Source: Roseovarius sp.
GTDB lineage: Bacteria > Pseudomonadota > Alphaproteobacteria > Rhodobacterales > Rhodobacteraceae
Direction of reading: 5' to 3'
Length of the DNA stretch: 64,000 bases
Assembly (NCBI GenBank): GCA_029212365.1
Contig: JARGOC010000003.1
Location: forward strand, 124,001 to 188,000
The notes beneath the pieces are model-generated. The model did no database searches, was not told where the DNA came from, and worked only from the letters and a program-made list of their open reading frames with translations. Position 1 is the first letter of the stretch, and each line of letters begins with the position of its first letter. The translations under genes were made by a program, and so were the position numbers. Shown piece after piece: positions 55,527 to 63,598 of this stretch.

Positions 55527-56099
55527 GGGAATGTCCTGTCTTTGGGGCGTCTAGCCGATGCTGAAACAGCCGTTCATGATCTGGTTTCATCCGTCTATTG
55601 GCCTATGGCCCCGTGAGGGTGAATTGCTCAGGTCAATGTAGTGGCGTTATTGCGGTGCAACACCAGGTGATGGCGCCAGACCAGCATGGAATGCGCCGCC
55701 GGCTTTTTCAAGCCTGCGGGCAAAACCTATCTTTGTCTGGCCCTGAGCGCTGTATATTTGGACCATATCCGGCCTGCCTATCAACGCACTGGCGAATCTG
55801 TGGCGCGCTTCGCCTGACGCAGCCTGCAACATCATAATGCGGCGGCCTGATCCTGACGCAAATCGCCGCTACCTTGTCGGTTTTGAAACTTGCACTGAAT
55901 ATTTTGGAATATTTCATTACCCACAGGAAACATGAGGGGACTTCATCCTTCCAACACGACTTGAAAAAACTCGTCTTTGGCGTATTTTTGGTGTAGGCTA
56001 ACATTGGCTATTGGTCCACTTTTGGATCAATACCTAAGGAAGAAATACATAAAAAATTTCCAACAATAATGAGAAAAGTCCAAACCGGAGGACAACTGA
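55527..56099. other. Intergenic region upstream of the ammonium transporter
   Basis: About 570 bases between divergent genes. Short frames inside it lack ribosome sites and show no family features. Two small palindromes are visible in the half near the transporter: AATATT-TTGG-AATATT (55898-55913) and TTGGTCCA-CTTT-TGGATCAA (56011-56030). The second is close to the transporter start and may be an operator or a leader hairpin. I could not find a convincing sigma-54 promoter. Confidence 0.35.
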
Positions 56100-57539
56100 A
56101 TGGATACCGATATTGGTGCGCTAACGGTGATTTTCACCGAGTTTTACTATTGGGTGACCATACCTTTCATGTTCCTGATTCACGTCGGGTTTTGCATGTA
56201 CGAGGTGGGGGCAACCCGTCACAAAAACCACGTCCACACATTGATGAAAAACACCATGCTGATCCCGCTGGTGACTGTGACATTCTTCTTCTTTGGCTGG
56301 TGGATATATTTCGCATTCCCGAATGGGCCTGGTATCACTGGCGGTCTGACTCAGTCAGACAACGCCGTACCATGCGGCGAGCTGATGGGCACCCATCTGG
56401 GCGGACCGGGCATCGCCAGTCAAGAGCCAGTAATGGGGTATGGTGTTGAGCTGGGCAACAGCTACTGGTCGCGCATTAACGGCGTGTTCTGGGCGGCGTT
56501 CCTGTTGTTCTCATGGACAGCGGCCTCGATTGTTTCGGGCGCTACCATTGAGCGCATTCGCCCCTCAGCCTTCTGGATCCTGGCGGTCGTTATCGGCTCG
56601 TTCACCTGGATCATTGATGCGGCCTGGGGCTGGCATCCTGATGGCTGGATGGTCACCAAGCTGGGCTATCATGATGCTTATGCATCGGGTGTTATCCACG
56701 CGATTGCCGGTGGTTTTGCCTTGGGTGTTGTCATGGTCCTGGGCCCTCGGATTGGTAAATTTGCCCCCGATGGCACACCGCGCAACATCAATCCGCACAA
56801 CAAGTGGCTGGTCACAATTGGCCTCTTTATGATCTATTGCGGCTTCTGGGGCTTCTATGTGGCCTGTAACGTGCCGATCATTGATCACGGATCACTTGGC
56901 GGTGCCGAAGGCGTTGTGAACTTTACAGCCACAACGATCTATCTGACACCAACCACCCTGTCGGCCATTGTGTTCAATTTCCTGATGTCTTTGTCAGGGG
57001 GGCTGATCGCGGGCTATGTGGTGTCCAAGGGCGAGGCATTCTGGACCTACTCGGCCGGTCTGGCTGGGGTCATCACGGCCTCTGCGGGCAATGACCTGTA
57101 TCATCCGATCCAGGCGATGCTGATCGGTGGTGTAGGTGCTGTGTTTGCCTACAAAATGCACTTCTGGGTCGAACGTAAGTTCAAGATCGACGATCCGGTT
57201 GGTGCAATCGCGGTGCACGGCTATGCCGGTTTCCTGGGGCTGGTCATCTGTGGCTTCATGCTCTGGGGTCACCCGGCGACAGCGGCCTATCATGACCCGG
57301 CAACGCTGATCACCCCTTGGGGTCAGTTCATTGGTGCCTGCATCATGTTCATCGTGTTGGGCTTTATCCCTGCCTGGATCGTTTCCAAGATCCTGCACAG
57401 CATGGGTATGCTGCGTGTCCCACCTGCGGTGGAACTCGTGGGCCTAGATATGAGCGAAGAAATTGCTGAGGAGATGGACGCGATTGAAATCTCGGAAGCT
57501 GACATTGCCGAGGCCAAGCGTCTTGGCCTGCTGACTTAA
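56100..57539 (+). CDS. amt: Ammonium transporter, Amt family
   Basis: 479 residues, about 11 membrane helices. The twin pore histidines are present: His200 in GVIHAIAGGFALG and His373 in AIAVHGYAGFLG; the supporting Asp eight residues before the first His (D192) is kept. GGAGGAC precedes the ATG. The family conducts ammonium or methylammonium across the inner membrane. There is no glnK next to it, unlike the usual glnK-amtB pair; instead a small one-helix protein follows after 12 bases. Confidence 0.9.
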   Translation: MDTDIGALTVIFTEFYYWVTIPFMFLIHVGFCMYEVGATRHKNHVHTLMKNTMLIPLVTVTFFFFGWWIYFAFPNGPGITGGLTQSDNAVPCGELMGTHLGGPGIASQEPVMGYGVELGNSYWSRINGVFWAAFLLFSWTAASIVSGATIERIRPSAFWILAVVIGSFTWIIDAAWGWHPDGWMVTKLGYHDAYASGVIHAIAGGFALGVVMVLGPRIGKFAPDGTPRNINPHNKWLVTIGLFMIYCGFWGFYVACNVPIIDHGSLGGAEGVVNFTATTIYLTPTTLSAIVFNFLMSLSGGLIAGYVVSKGEAFWTYSAGLAGVITASAGNDLYHPIQAMLIGGVGAVFAYKMHFWVERKFKIDDPVGAIAVHGYAGFLGLVICGFMLWGHPATAAYHDPATLITPWGQFIGACIMFIVLGFIPAWIVSKILHSMGMLRVPPAVELVGLDMSEEIAEEMDAIEISEADIAEAKRLGLLT

Positions 57540-57551
57540 AGGAGAGCAAAC

Positions 57552-57782
57552 ATGTCTACGACTCAAATCGAAACATGGGCAGGCGCAGACCTGTCTCAGA
57601 TCGGCCCGATCTACCCGATGGTGGGGACTGAAATGATCCTGTTCGTCGTCGGGCTGATCTTCTGGCTGGGGTTTCATGTCCTGCAAGCCGGGATTGAAAA
57701 GAAAGAAATGGAGGCCGATGAGGCGCTCGCACGATCGCCCGAACGACTGGCGAGAGTGTTTGAAAAAGAAGCGCACGAGTAA
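57552..57782 (+). CDS. Small one-helix membrane protein paired with the ammonium transporter
   Basis: 76 residues: a soluble N-terminus (TTQIETWAGADLSQIGPIYP), one membrane helix (EMILFVVGLIFWLGFHVLQA, about 27-46) and a charged C-terminal tail (KKEMEADEALARSPERL). AGGAGAGCAAAC precedes the ATG, 12 bases after the amt stop. The two genes are clearly co-transcribed and share a terminator. Not a GlnK-type protein. It may be a transporter accessory subunit; this is inferred from context only. Confidence 0.8.
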   Translation: MSTTQIETWAGADLSQIGPIYPMVGTEMILFVVGLIFWLGFHVLQAGIEKKEMEADEALARSPERLARVFEKEAHE

Positions 57783-57807
57783 GCGTGACGTCACCATTTC
57801 CAAAAAC

Positions 57808-57835
57808 AAACGTCGGCCTTCGGGCCGACGTTTTT
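57808..57835 (+). terminator. Intrinsic terminator of the amt operon
   Basis: A perfect 11-bp stem (AAACGTCGGCC / GGCCGACGTTT, arms 57808-57818 and 57823-57833) with a TTCG tetraloop, followed by TT and more T. Directly after the small membrane protein gene. The A-rich left side could also serve the convergent osmC gene. Confidence 0.93.
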
Positions 57836-57877
57836 CGTTTGTGCAGGCGCTATGCAGGTTATCGGCCCCAGCCCGGA

Positions 57878-58348
57878 TTACTCCTGCTGCAGATACGTCG
57901 CCTGATACTCCACCGGGAAGTTCACCGAGCGCGCAATATAGCAAAATTTGGGGATTTTGCGATGCACCGCTTCCGCCAGTGCATGATCAGGGCCCTTTGA
58001 CACTGTAATTGCCGGGCGCAAAATGGCGCGCAGAAAACGGCCCGCTCCGTTGGGTTGGCTTTCACCGACTGCCAGCGGGTTGTCGTGATACCCCTGCACA
58101 ACAATTCCCGCCTCAGATGCCAGATGCAAATACCACAGCATATGGCATGACGAGAGAGCAGAGATCAGCAGGTCCTCGGGGTTGTGCAGCGTGGGGTCAC
58201 CGCCCAACAGCGGGTCGTTAGAGCACTCGATTACCGGCTTTCCCGGTGTCTGCACTTGCCAGGTTCGATCATACCCACCATAGGTCTGCGTGCCCTGCCC
58301 CCGATTGCCGGTCCAGGTTACGCGGGATGTATATTCATGCTCGGCCAT
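57878..58348 (-). CDS. OsmC family peroxiredoxin-like protein
   Basis: 156 residues. The two redox cysteines of the family are visible in ALSSCHMLWYLHLA (about residue 68) and IPKFCYIARSVNFPV (about 136). The motif NPEDLLISALSSCHM is typical of OsmC/Ohr-like proteins. They reduce organic hydroperoxides or related electrophiles. It is divergent from the GntR regulator, with a perfect palindrome between them, so regulation by that protein is likely. Confidence 0.92.
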   Translation of the reverse strand: MAEHEYTSRVTWTGNRGQGTQTYGGYDRTWQVQTPGKPVIECSNDPLLGGDPTLHNPEDLLISALSSCHMLWYLHLASEAGIVVQGYHDNPLAVGESQPNGAGRFLRAILRPAITVSKGPDHALAEAVHRKIPKFCYIARSVNFPVEYQATYLQQE

Positions 58349-58382
58349 GGGCGTTTCCTATTGTGGGAGGGGCATAATGCCC

Positions 58383-58396
58383 GTATACATGTATAC
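58383..58396. promoter_or_regulatory. Perfect 14-bp palindrome, probable GntR operator
   Basis: GTATACATGTATAC is fully self-complementary. It lies 34 bases from the osmC start and 19 from the regulator start. Its form (a palindrome built on GTATAC, close to TTGTATACA-type sites of GntR/FCD proteins) fits an operator controlling both genes. Confidence 0.7.
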
Positions 58397-58414
58397 AAAA
58401 TCAGAGGCAAGAGC

Positions 58415-59035
58415 ATGACCCCACAGACCATCGCCGACACCCTGCAAGCTGACATATTATCGGGCGCCCTGCCCCCCGGAACGCCCCTTGGCCAGACCGA
58501 GCTGGCAGCCCGGTTTGGCGTCAGCCGTATCCCCGTGCGGGATGCGCTGGCGCAACTGGCAGCGGGCGGCATTATCACCGCAAGCCCCAATCGCACCGCC
58601 ACTGTGCTCAAGCTGGACACGTCCGAGGTGGAAGAGATGTTTCACATGCGTATGCTGTTGGAATGTGACCTGATCGGGCGCGCCGTGCCCAACATGACAT
58701 CGTCAGATCACAGCGCGCTTGATTTAGCGTTGGAGCGATCTTCGCTTGAGGCGCGCCAGGACAATTGGGCGTCGGGCGACCAGATGTTTCACGCCGCCCT
58801 TTATGCGCCTGCAAAACGCCCGCTGCAAAGTGCCATGGCGGATGATTTACGCCGCGCCTGCTCTGTGCAGGTCGCAAGCTATCGTCAGCTGGTTGAAAAG
58901 ACCGAGCGTTGGGTGACAGAGCATGAGGGGATCGTAGAAGCCTGTCATGCGGGTGATCCCAAAGAGGCGCAACGCCTGTTGCGCAGGCATTTGCGCGCCG
59001 CACGCAACCATTTGCAAAAGGCAATGAACGACTAA
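58415..59035 (+). CDS. GntR family regulator, FCD type
   Basis: 206 residues from the ATG preceded by AGAGG; the open frame extends upstream through the operator and is not used. A winged helix (about 1-65: LGQTELAARFGVSRIPVRDALAQL) is followed by an FCD ligand domain (EVEEMFHMRMLLECDLIGRA, with His in MFHAALY and the C-terminal HEGIVEACHAGD). Such proteins bind acids or amino-acid-like ligands through a metal site. It probably represses itself and osmC. Confidence 0.92.
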   Translation: MTPQTIADTLQADILSGALPPGTPLGQTELAARFGVSRIPVRDALAQLAAGGIITASPNRTATVLKLDTSEVEEMFHMRMLLECDLIGRAVPNMTSSDHSALDLALERSSLEARQDNWASGDQMFHAALYAPAKRPLQSAMADDLRRACSVQVASYRQLVEKTERWVTEHEGIVEACHAGDPKEAQRLLRRHLRAARNHLQKAMND

Positions 59036-59046
59036 GGCCCGCTGGC

Positions 59047-59604
59047 TCAGAAGGTGATGATTTCACCTTCGGTGATCAGCATATCCAGCGGCTGATCGGT
59101 TGGCTCCAACGGCAAATCTTCGGCCTCTTGCGCCCCAAAAGCAAAGCCGATGGCCAGCGTGGGGCGTTTGGCACGCAGCATTTCCAGAGTGCGGTCATAA
59201 AACCCGCCACCATAGCCCAACCGCCCGCCTGAGCGATCAAAAGCCACCAGCGGCACAATCAAAATCTCTGGTTCAAAATAAACCGCCACCTGTGGGACCA
59301 TGGCCCCAAATGGGCCGTCTTTCAGGGCGCAGCCCGGCTCCCAGCGCGAAAACAGCAGCGGCAGGCCGAGGCGCTGTATGACCGGCACACCGACGCGGCC
59401 ATGTGCGGCGGCTTCCTCCATGGCGGGCAGTGGGTCAATCTCGGTGCGGATGGGCAAAAAGCCCGACATAGGCACACCGCGATGGCCTGCCAGAACCTCA
59501 GACAAATGCGCCGCCTGCGCTGGAAATCCGGCCTCAAACGCCGCCTTGCGACGGGCAAATGCGGCTTTGCGGGCGGCAGTTTTCAACTCGGTTAAATCAG
59601 TCAT
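59047..59604 (-). CDS. 5-formyltetrahydrofolate cyclo-ligase
   Basis: 185 residues. The family pattern is FDRSGGRLGYGGGFYDRTLE near 128, with the N-terminal basic helix (ARKAAFARRKAAFEA) that binds ATP. It converts 5-formyl-THF to methenyl-THF, returning stored folate to one-carbon metabolism. The ATG overlaps the mgtE stop by 4 bases. Confidence 0.94.
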   Translation of the reverse strand: MTDLTELKTAARKAAFARRKAAFEAGFPAQAAHLSEVLAGHRGVPMSGFLPIRTEIDPLPAMEEAAAHGRVGVPVIQRLGLPLLFSRWEPGCALKDGPFGAMVPQVAVYFEPEILIVPLVAFDRSGGRLGYGGGFYDRTLEMLRAKRPTLAIGFAFGAQEAEDLPLEPTDQPLDMLITEGEIITF

Positions 59605-61010
59605 AACAATACGATAGCCGCCAATCCCAGGAAGGCGAAAAACCCCACAACATCAGTAACTGTCGTCACAAACGCACCCGATGCCAATGCAGGGTCAATC
59701 CCCATCCGATCCAATAAAACCGGAATGGCCGTCCCGGCAAGCCCAGCCACGACCAGATTGATGACCATAGCGGCGGCAATGATATAACCCAACTCGGGAC
59801 CGCCGAACCACACCACACCCACCACGCCCATCACCACGGCAAAGATTATGCCATTGACCAGCCCCACCAACACCTCGCGCCGGATAACGCGCCAGACGTT
59901 GGCGCCGGTCAAATCCTTGGTGGCAATGGCGCGCACGGCCACTGTCAGGCTTTGGGTGCCAGCATTGCCCCCCATCGAGGCAACGATGGGCATCAACACA
60001 GCCAGCGCCACAAATTGGGCAATCGTGGCCTCAAACTGTGCGATCACCAGCGAGGCCAGAATGGCCGTCACCAGATTGACCGCCAGCCAGGGAAAGCGTT
60101 GCTTGGTGGTGTCCAATACACGGTCACTCAGGCTGCCTTCGCCAACACCGGCCAGACGCATGATGTCTTCTTCGTGCTCTTCATCCAGCACGGCCATGGC
60201 ATCATCAATGGTGATCATACCAACCAGCCGGTCATCTTCATCCACCACAGGGGCGGAAATCAGGTGATACTGATTAAAGGCATAGGCCACATCTTCTTCG
60301 TCCTGATTGACGGGAATGGTATGAAATGTCTCTTCGAGGATGGACAACAACATCACTTCGCGCCGCGATGCCATCAGCTTGCCCAGGGTGACATTTCCCA
60401 CGGGTTTCAGCCGCGGGTCCACCAGCACAATGTGATAGAACTGTTCGGGCAGATCATCCTGATCGCGCAGATAGTCAATCGCCTCGCCCACATTCCAATG
60501 CTCAGGCGCCATGACCACTTCGCGTTGCATCAGGCGGCCAGCGGAATACTCCGGATAGGTCAGCGATTGCTCAACTGCAACCCGGTCACTGTCTTCCAGC
60601 ACCTCAAGGATGGCCGATTGTTGGGCGTCTTCCAGATCTTCGACAAGATCAACAACATCGTCGCTGTCCAGATCACGCACAGCCTCGGCCAGCACCTCGG
60701 GGTGCAGAATCGAGATGATCTCTTCGCGGATAGACTCGTCAAGTTCCGACAGGATATCGCCGTCAAATTCCTGACCATAGAGCTCCAGCAGGCGGCGGCG
60801 GTCAAAGGCATTGATCTGCTCCAGAAGGTCAGCGATGTCAGCCGCGTGCAGCGGCTCCATTTCGGCCAGCAGCATGTCGCGGTCAGCATTATCGACCGCC
60901 AGGATGATGCGGCCAACTGCCTGTCGATCCAGCACATAGGGGTTGTCGTCGCGCTCGTCGCGGTCTGTACGGTCCGGGTCTGGGCCGCTCAGTTGGTCAT
61001 CCTCTGCCAT
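59601..61010 (-). CDS. mgtE: Magnesium transporter MgtE
   Basis: 469 residues from the ATG placed after GGGGAGGGCGAC; an in-frame TTG six codons upstream is less likely. The order is MgtE N domain (about 30-125), two CBS domains (about 135-265, YHLISAPVVDEDDRLVGMIT), and five membrane helices (about 285-469, GGNAGTQSLTVAVRAIA). It is a magnesium channel gated by cytosolic Mg2+. Length is normal. Overlaps the cyclo-ligase start by 4 bases. Confidence 0.95.
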   Translation of the reverse strand: MAEDDQLSGPDPDRTDRDERDDNPYVLDRQAVGRIILAVDNADRDMLLAEMEPLHAADIADLLEQINAFDRRRLLELYGQEFDGDILSELDESIREEIISILHPEVLAEAVRDLDSDDVVDLVEDLEDAQQSAILEVLEDSDRVAVEQSLTYPEYSAGRLMQREVVMAPEHWNVGEAIDYLRDQDDLPEQFYHIVLVDPRLKPVGNVTLGKLMASRREVMLLSILEETFHTIPVNQDEEDVAYAFNQYHLISAPVVDEDDRLVGMITIDDAMAVLDEEHEEDIMRLAGVGEGSLSDRVLDTTKQRFPWLAVNLVTAILASLVIAQFEATIAQFVALAVLMPIVASMGGNAGTQSLTVAVRAIATKDLTGANVWRVIRREVLVGLVNGIIFAVVMGVVGVVWFGGPELGYIIAAAMVINLVVAGLAGTAIPVLLDRMGIDPALASGAFVTTVTDVVGFFAFLGLAAIVLL

Positions 61011-61144
61011 GTCGCCCTCCCCGTCCAATATGCGCCTGTCTGAGGGATAAAGAAGCAGCTTCAGGAAAACAATGAGAATGGGGTGATTTACCTCTCAAAA
61101 CCGCGCGCCTATCCTAGGCCCTGCGCAATAAAGGAGCCAGCCAG

Positions 61145-62431
61145 ATGACAACCGACACCATTCTTGCAGGCCGGGTGTTAAGCTTTGCGCAATCGCCCTT
61201 TGCTGGTGACCCACAAGACGCAGTGCACCTATTCGACGCGGTGTTGGTGCGGGCGGGGCATGTTGTGACCACCGGGTCACTACAGGATATCAAGGCCCAA
61301 AGCCCTGATGCCACGCTATATGATTATGGCGATGCGCTGATCATGGCGGGTTTTGTGGATGCCCATGTGCATTATCCCCAAACGGCGATCATCGCCAGTT
61401 GGGGCAAGCGGCTGATTGACTGGTTGAACAGCTATACATTCCCCGAAGAAATGCAGTTTCACGACCCTGCGTATGCCTCTGAAATTGCGGGCAGATATTT
61501 TGATCTGACCCTTGCGAATGGCACCACGACAGTGGCCAGTTTCTGCACCATTCACCCCGAAAGCGTGACTGCATTTTTTGAGGCAGCACAGCGGCGCAAT
61601 CTGCGGGTGGTGGCGGGCAAAACCTGCATGGATCGCAACGCCCCCGAGGGGCTGCGTGACACGGCGCAAACCGCCTATGATCACTCCAAGACATTGTTGC
61701 AGGCCTGGCACGGCACCGGGCGGGCCAGCTATGCTATCACGCCACGATTTTCGCCCACCTCAACACCCGCGCAATTAGAGGCTCTGGGCGCGCTTTGGGC
61801 AGAATATCCTGAGTGTCTGATGCAGACCCACCTGAGCGAGCAGACCGATGAGGTCCGTTGGGTCAAAGAGTTGTTCCCACAGGCGCGTGATTATCTGGAT
61901 ACCTATGAGGCGCATGGCTTGCTGGGCGCTCGTGGGCTTTATGGGCATGCGATTCATCTGGAGCCGCGCGAGCGCGACCGGCTGGCCGAGGTCGGCGGCG
62001 CGCTGATCCATTGCCCGACATCAAACACGTTCATCGGCTCGGGCCTGTTTGATATGGCTGCGCGCATGGCCGAGGGGCAGCGCGTGGGCTTGGCCACGGA
62101 CACTGGCGGCGGGTCGAGTTTTTCGATGCTGCGCACCATGGCGGCCGCCTATGAGATTGGCCAGCTGTCGGGCACGGCGCTGCACCCGGCGCAGCTGTTG
62201 TGGCTGGCCACCGCCGGGTCTGCGGATGCTCTGCATATGGGTGATAAGATTGGCAATATCGCGCCGGGTATGGAGGCTGATCTGGTCGTGCTTGACCTGG
62301 CCTCAACCCCGGCGATTGCCCAACGTGCCGCGCGCGCGGAGGATATCTGGGAGGCCGTGTTCCCCACCATCATGATGGGCGATGACCGGGCGGTAAAGGC
62401 GGTGTGGGTGGCGGGCACCTGCACCAACTGA
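61145..62431 (+). CDS. guaD: Guanine deaminase
   Basis: 428 residues of the amidohydrolase fold. Metal ligands are in FVDAHVHYPQ near 70; other marks are NLRVVAGKTCMDRNAPEGLR, MQTHLSEQTDEVRWVKELFP and DTGGGSSFSMLRTM. It deaminates guanine to xanthine. AAGGAGCC precedes the ATG closely. The 8-oxoguanine deaminase-like gene near the right end may work in the same route. Confidence 0.94.
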   Translation: MTTDTILAGRVLSFAQSPFAGDPQDAVHLFDAVLVRAGHVVTTGSLQDIKAQSPDATLYDYGDALIMAGFVDAHVHYPQTAIIASWGKRLIDWLNSYTFPEEMQFHDPAYASEIAGRYFDLTLANGTTTVASFCTIHPESVTAFFEAAQRRNLRVVAGKTCMDRNAPEGLRDTAQTAYDHSKTLLQAWHGTGRASYAITPRFSPTSTPAQLEALGALWAEYPECLMQTHLSEQTDEVRWVKELFPQARDYLDTYEAHGLLGARGLYGHAIHLEPRERDRLAEVGGALIHCPTSNTFIGSGLFDMAARMAEGQRVGLATDTGGGSSFSMLRTMAAAYEIGQLSGTALHPAQLLWLATAGSADALHMGDKIGNIAPGMEADLVVLDLASTPAIAQRAARAEDIWEAVFPTIMMGDDRAVKAVWVAGTCTN

Positions 62432-62482
62432 GCCATATTCATCTCTCACACCATGCGTGCCGCAGCTTTGCAAAGCGAGATA

Positions 62483-62956
62483 TCAGACAGTTTCAAGTCG
62501 GTACTTGAGAAACATCTCTCCTTCATGCTCGACATCCCCAACACGCCGTGCACCCAATCGACTAAGCGCACCAAGGTTTTTCCGTGTTGGTGGCAGTAAA
62601 AACGTAATGAAGGGAATGCGCTCGTGCGATCTTGCAAAATGGATGGCTTTCTTTGATATTTGCAGACCCAACCCAAAGGCTTCAGGCTTCAATACCAAGC
62701 CATAGTCCCACTCATCGCCTTCTTTTTGAAAGCCGCCCCAACCGATGTATGTTTGGTCAGCGAGAATGGCCCAATGTCCAAGGCCATCACGAAGCCAATA
62801 CGCCTCTTTTGCATTTATGAATTTGCGTGTCGCGGCGGCATCCCATTCAAATGTCAGCAATGGCAAATGTTGCGCAAGACGCGGATCAGACATGTGTTCT
62901 GATATCTCTTGCTGAGCGATGGTTGGCAAACGTACGAACGAGATTTTATGCGTCAT
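62483..62956 (-). CDS. GNAT family N-acetyltransferase
   Basis: 157 residues with the GNAT layout: a WAILADQTYIGWGGF strand pair, a central acetyl-CoA region (GLGLQISKKAIHFARSH near 95-111) and a C-terminal LPPTRKNLGALSRLGARRVG. The substrate is unknown. Base composition is lower in GC than the flanking genes. Confidence 0.82.
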   Translation of the reverse strand: MTHKISFVRLPTIAQQEISEHMSDPRLAQHLPLLTFEWDAAATRKFINAKEAYWLRDGLGHWAILADQTYIGWGGFQKEGDEWDYGLVLKPEAFGLGLQISKKAIHFARSHERIPFITFLLPPTRKNLGALSRLGARRVGDVEHEGEMFLKYRLETV

Positions 62957-63072
62957 AGTGTTTTCGTAAGTATTTGTTTTCGTTTCATGTTTACACCCAC
63001 CCGATCAGGTTCAACATCGATCATTTCGGCATTCAGGATTCGATCAACTATGGCAATCTGTAACGCGATGGC

Positions 63073-63567
63073 TCAGCACCCCGGCCTGCCCAAAACCAGC
63101 ACCCAAAGGTTGCCCACCCCGCGCACCAGTCCGAATTCTGTTACCTGCCCTTGCAATAGATTGCGTCGGTGCGCCGGCGAGGTCATCCATTGTTGCAATA
63201 CATTGTCAAAGCTGGATTGCCCCTTGGCCAGGTTTTCGGCCACATGGCAATAGGCATAGCCCTGCGCACGGGTGCGATCGACAAACGTATCCCCGTTCGA
63301 GCTGACATGCCCAAAAAAACCATTGACCATCATATCGCGGGCATGACCGCTGGCGACCCGCTCCAGGGTTGCATTGGGCTGAACTGCGCCCAGCCCGTGT
63401 TGGGCACGAAGGGCATTTAGGGCTTGGGCATGAGGGGCACTGGTGAGTTGCACAGCGCCAGTGACCGGGGTGGAATGGCTGGTGGTGGTAGGGTCCTGCA
63501 CGGTGACACAGGCGCTCAGCATCGTGCAGGTCATCAGGCACAACATGCAGGCAACAGATCGGATCAT
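63073..63567 (-). CDS. CAP/SCP-domain lipoprotein
   Basis: 164 residues from the ATG that gives a lipoprotein signal (MIRSVACMLCLMTCTMLSAC, lipobox LSAC, Cys20); a longer frame lacks support. The CAP domain is visible in LRAQHGLGAVQPNATLERVA, FFGHVSSNGDTFVDRTRAQG and HVAENLAKGQ, and WMTSPAHRRNLLQG. Bacterial CAP proteins are secreted or membrane-bound; their function is not settled. Confidence 0.87.
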   Translation of the reverse strand: MIRSVACMLCLMTCTMLSACVTVQDPTTTSHSTPVTGAVQLTSAPHAQALNALRAQHGLGAVQPNATLERVASGHARDMMVNGFFGHVSSNGDTFVDRTRAQGYAYCHVAENLAKGQSSFDNVLQQWMTSPAHRRNLLQGQVTEFGLVRGVGNLWVLVLGRPGC

Positions 63568-63598
63568 TTCACAGGCTTCCTTTTGGGTTGGCACCACG

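Noticed and set aside
55598..56004. Short frames on both strands in the region before the ammonium transporter
   Set aside because: No ribosome sites, no family marks, and they overlap each other; treated as noncoding.
55940..56060. A sigma-54 promoter upstream of amt
   Set aside because: GG and GC elements with the required 10-base spacing were not found in the TGGC-rich stretches examined.
59590..59620. A 6S RNA next to the 5-formyl-THF cyclo-ligase gene
   Set aside because: 6S RNA is often found near this gene in Proteobacteria, but here the neighbouring genes overlap by 4 bases and leave no room.
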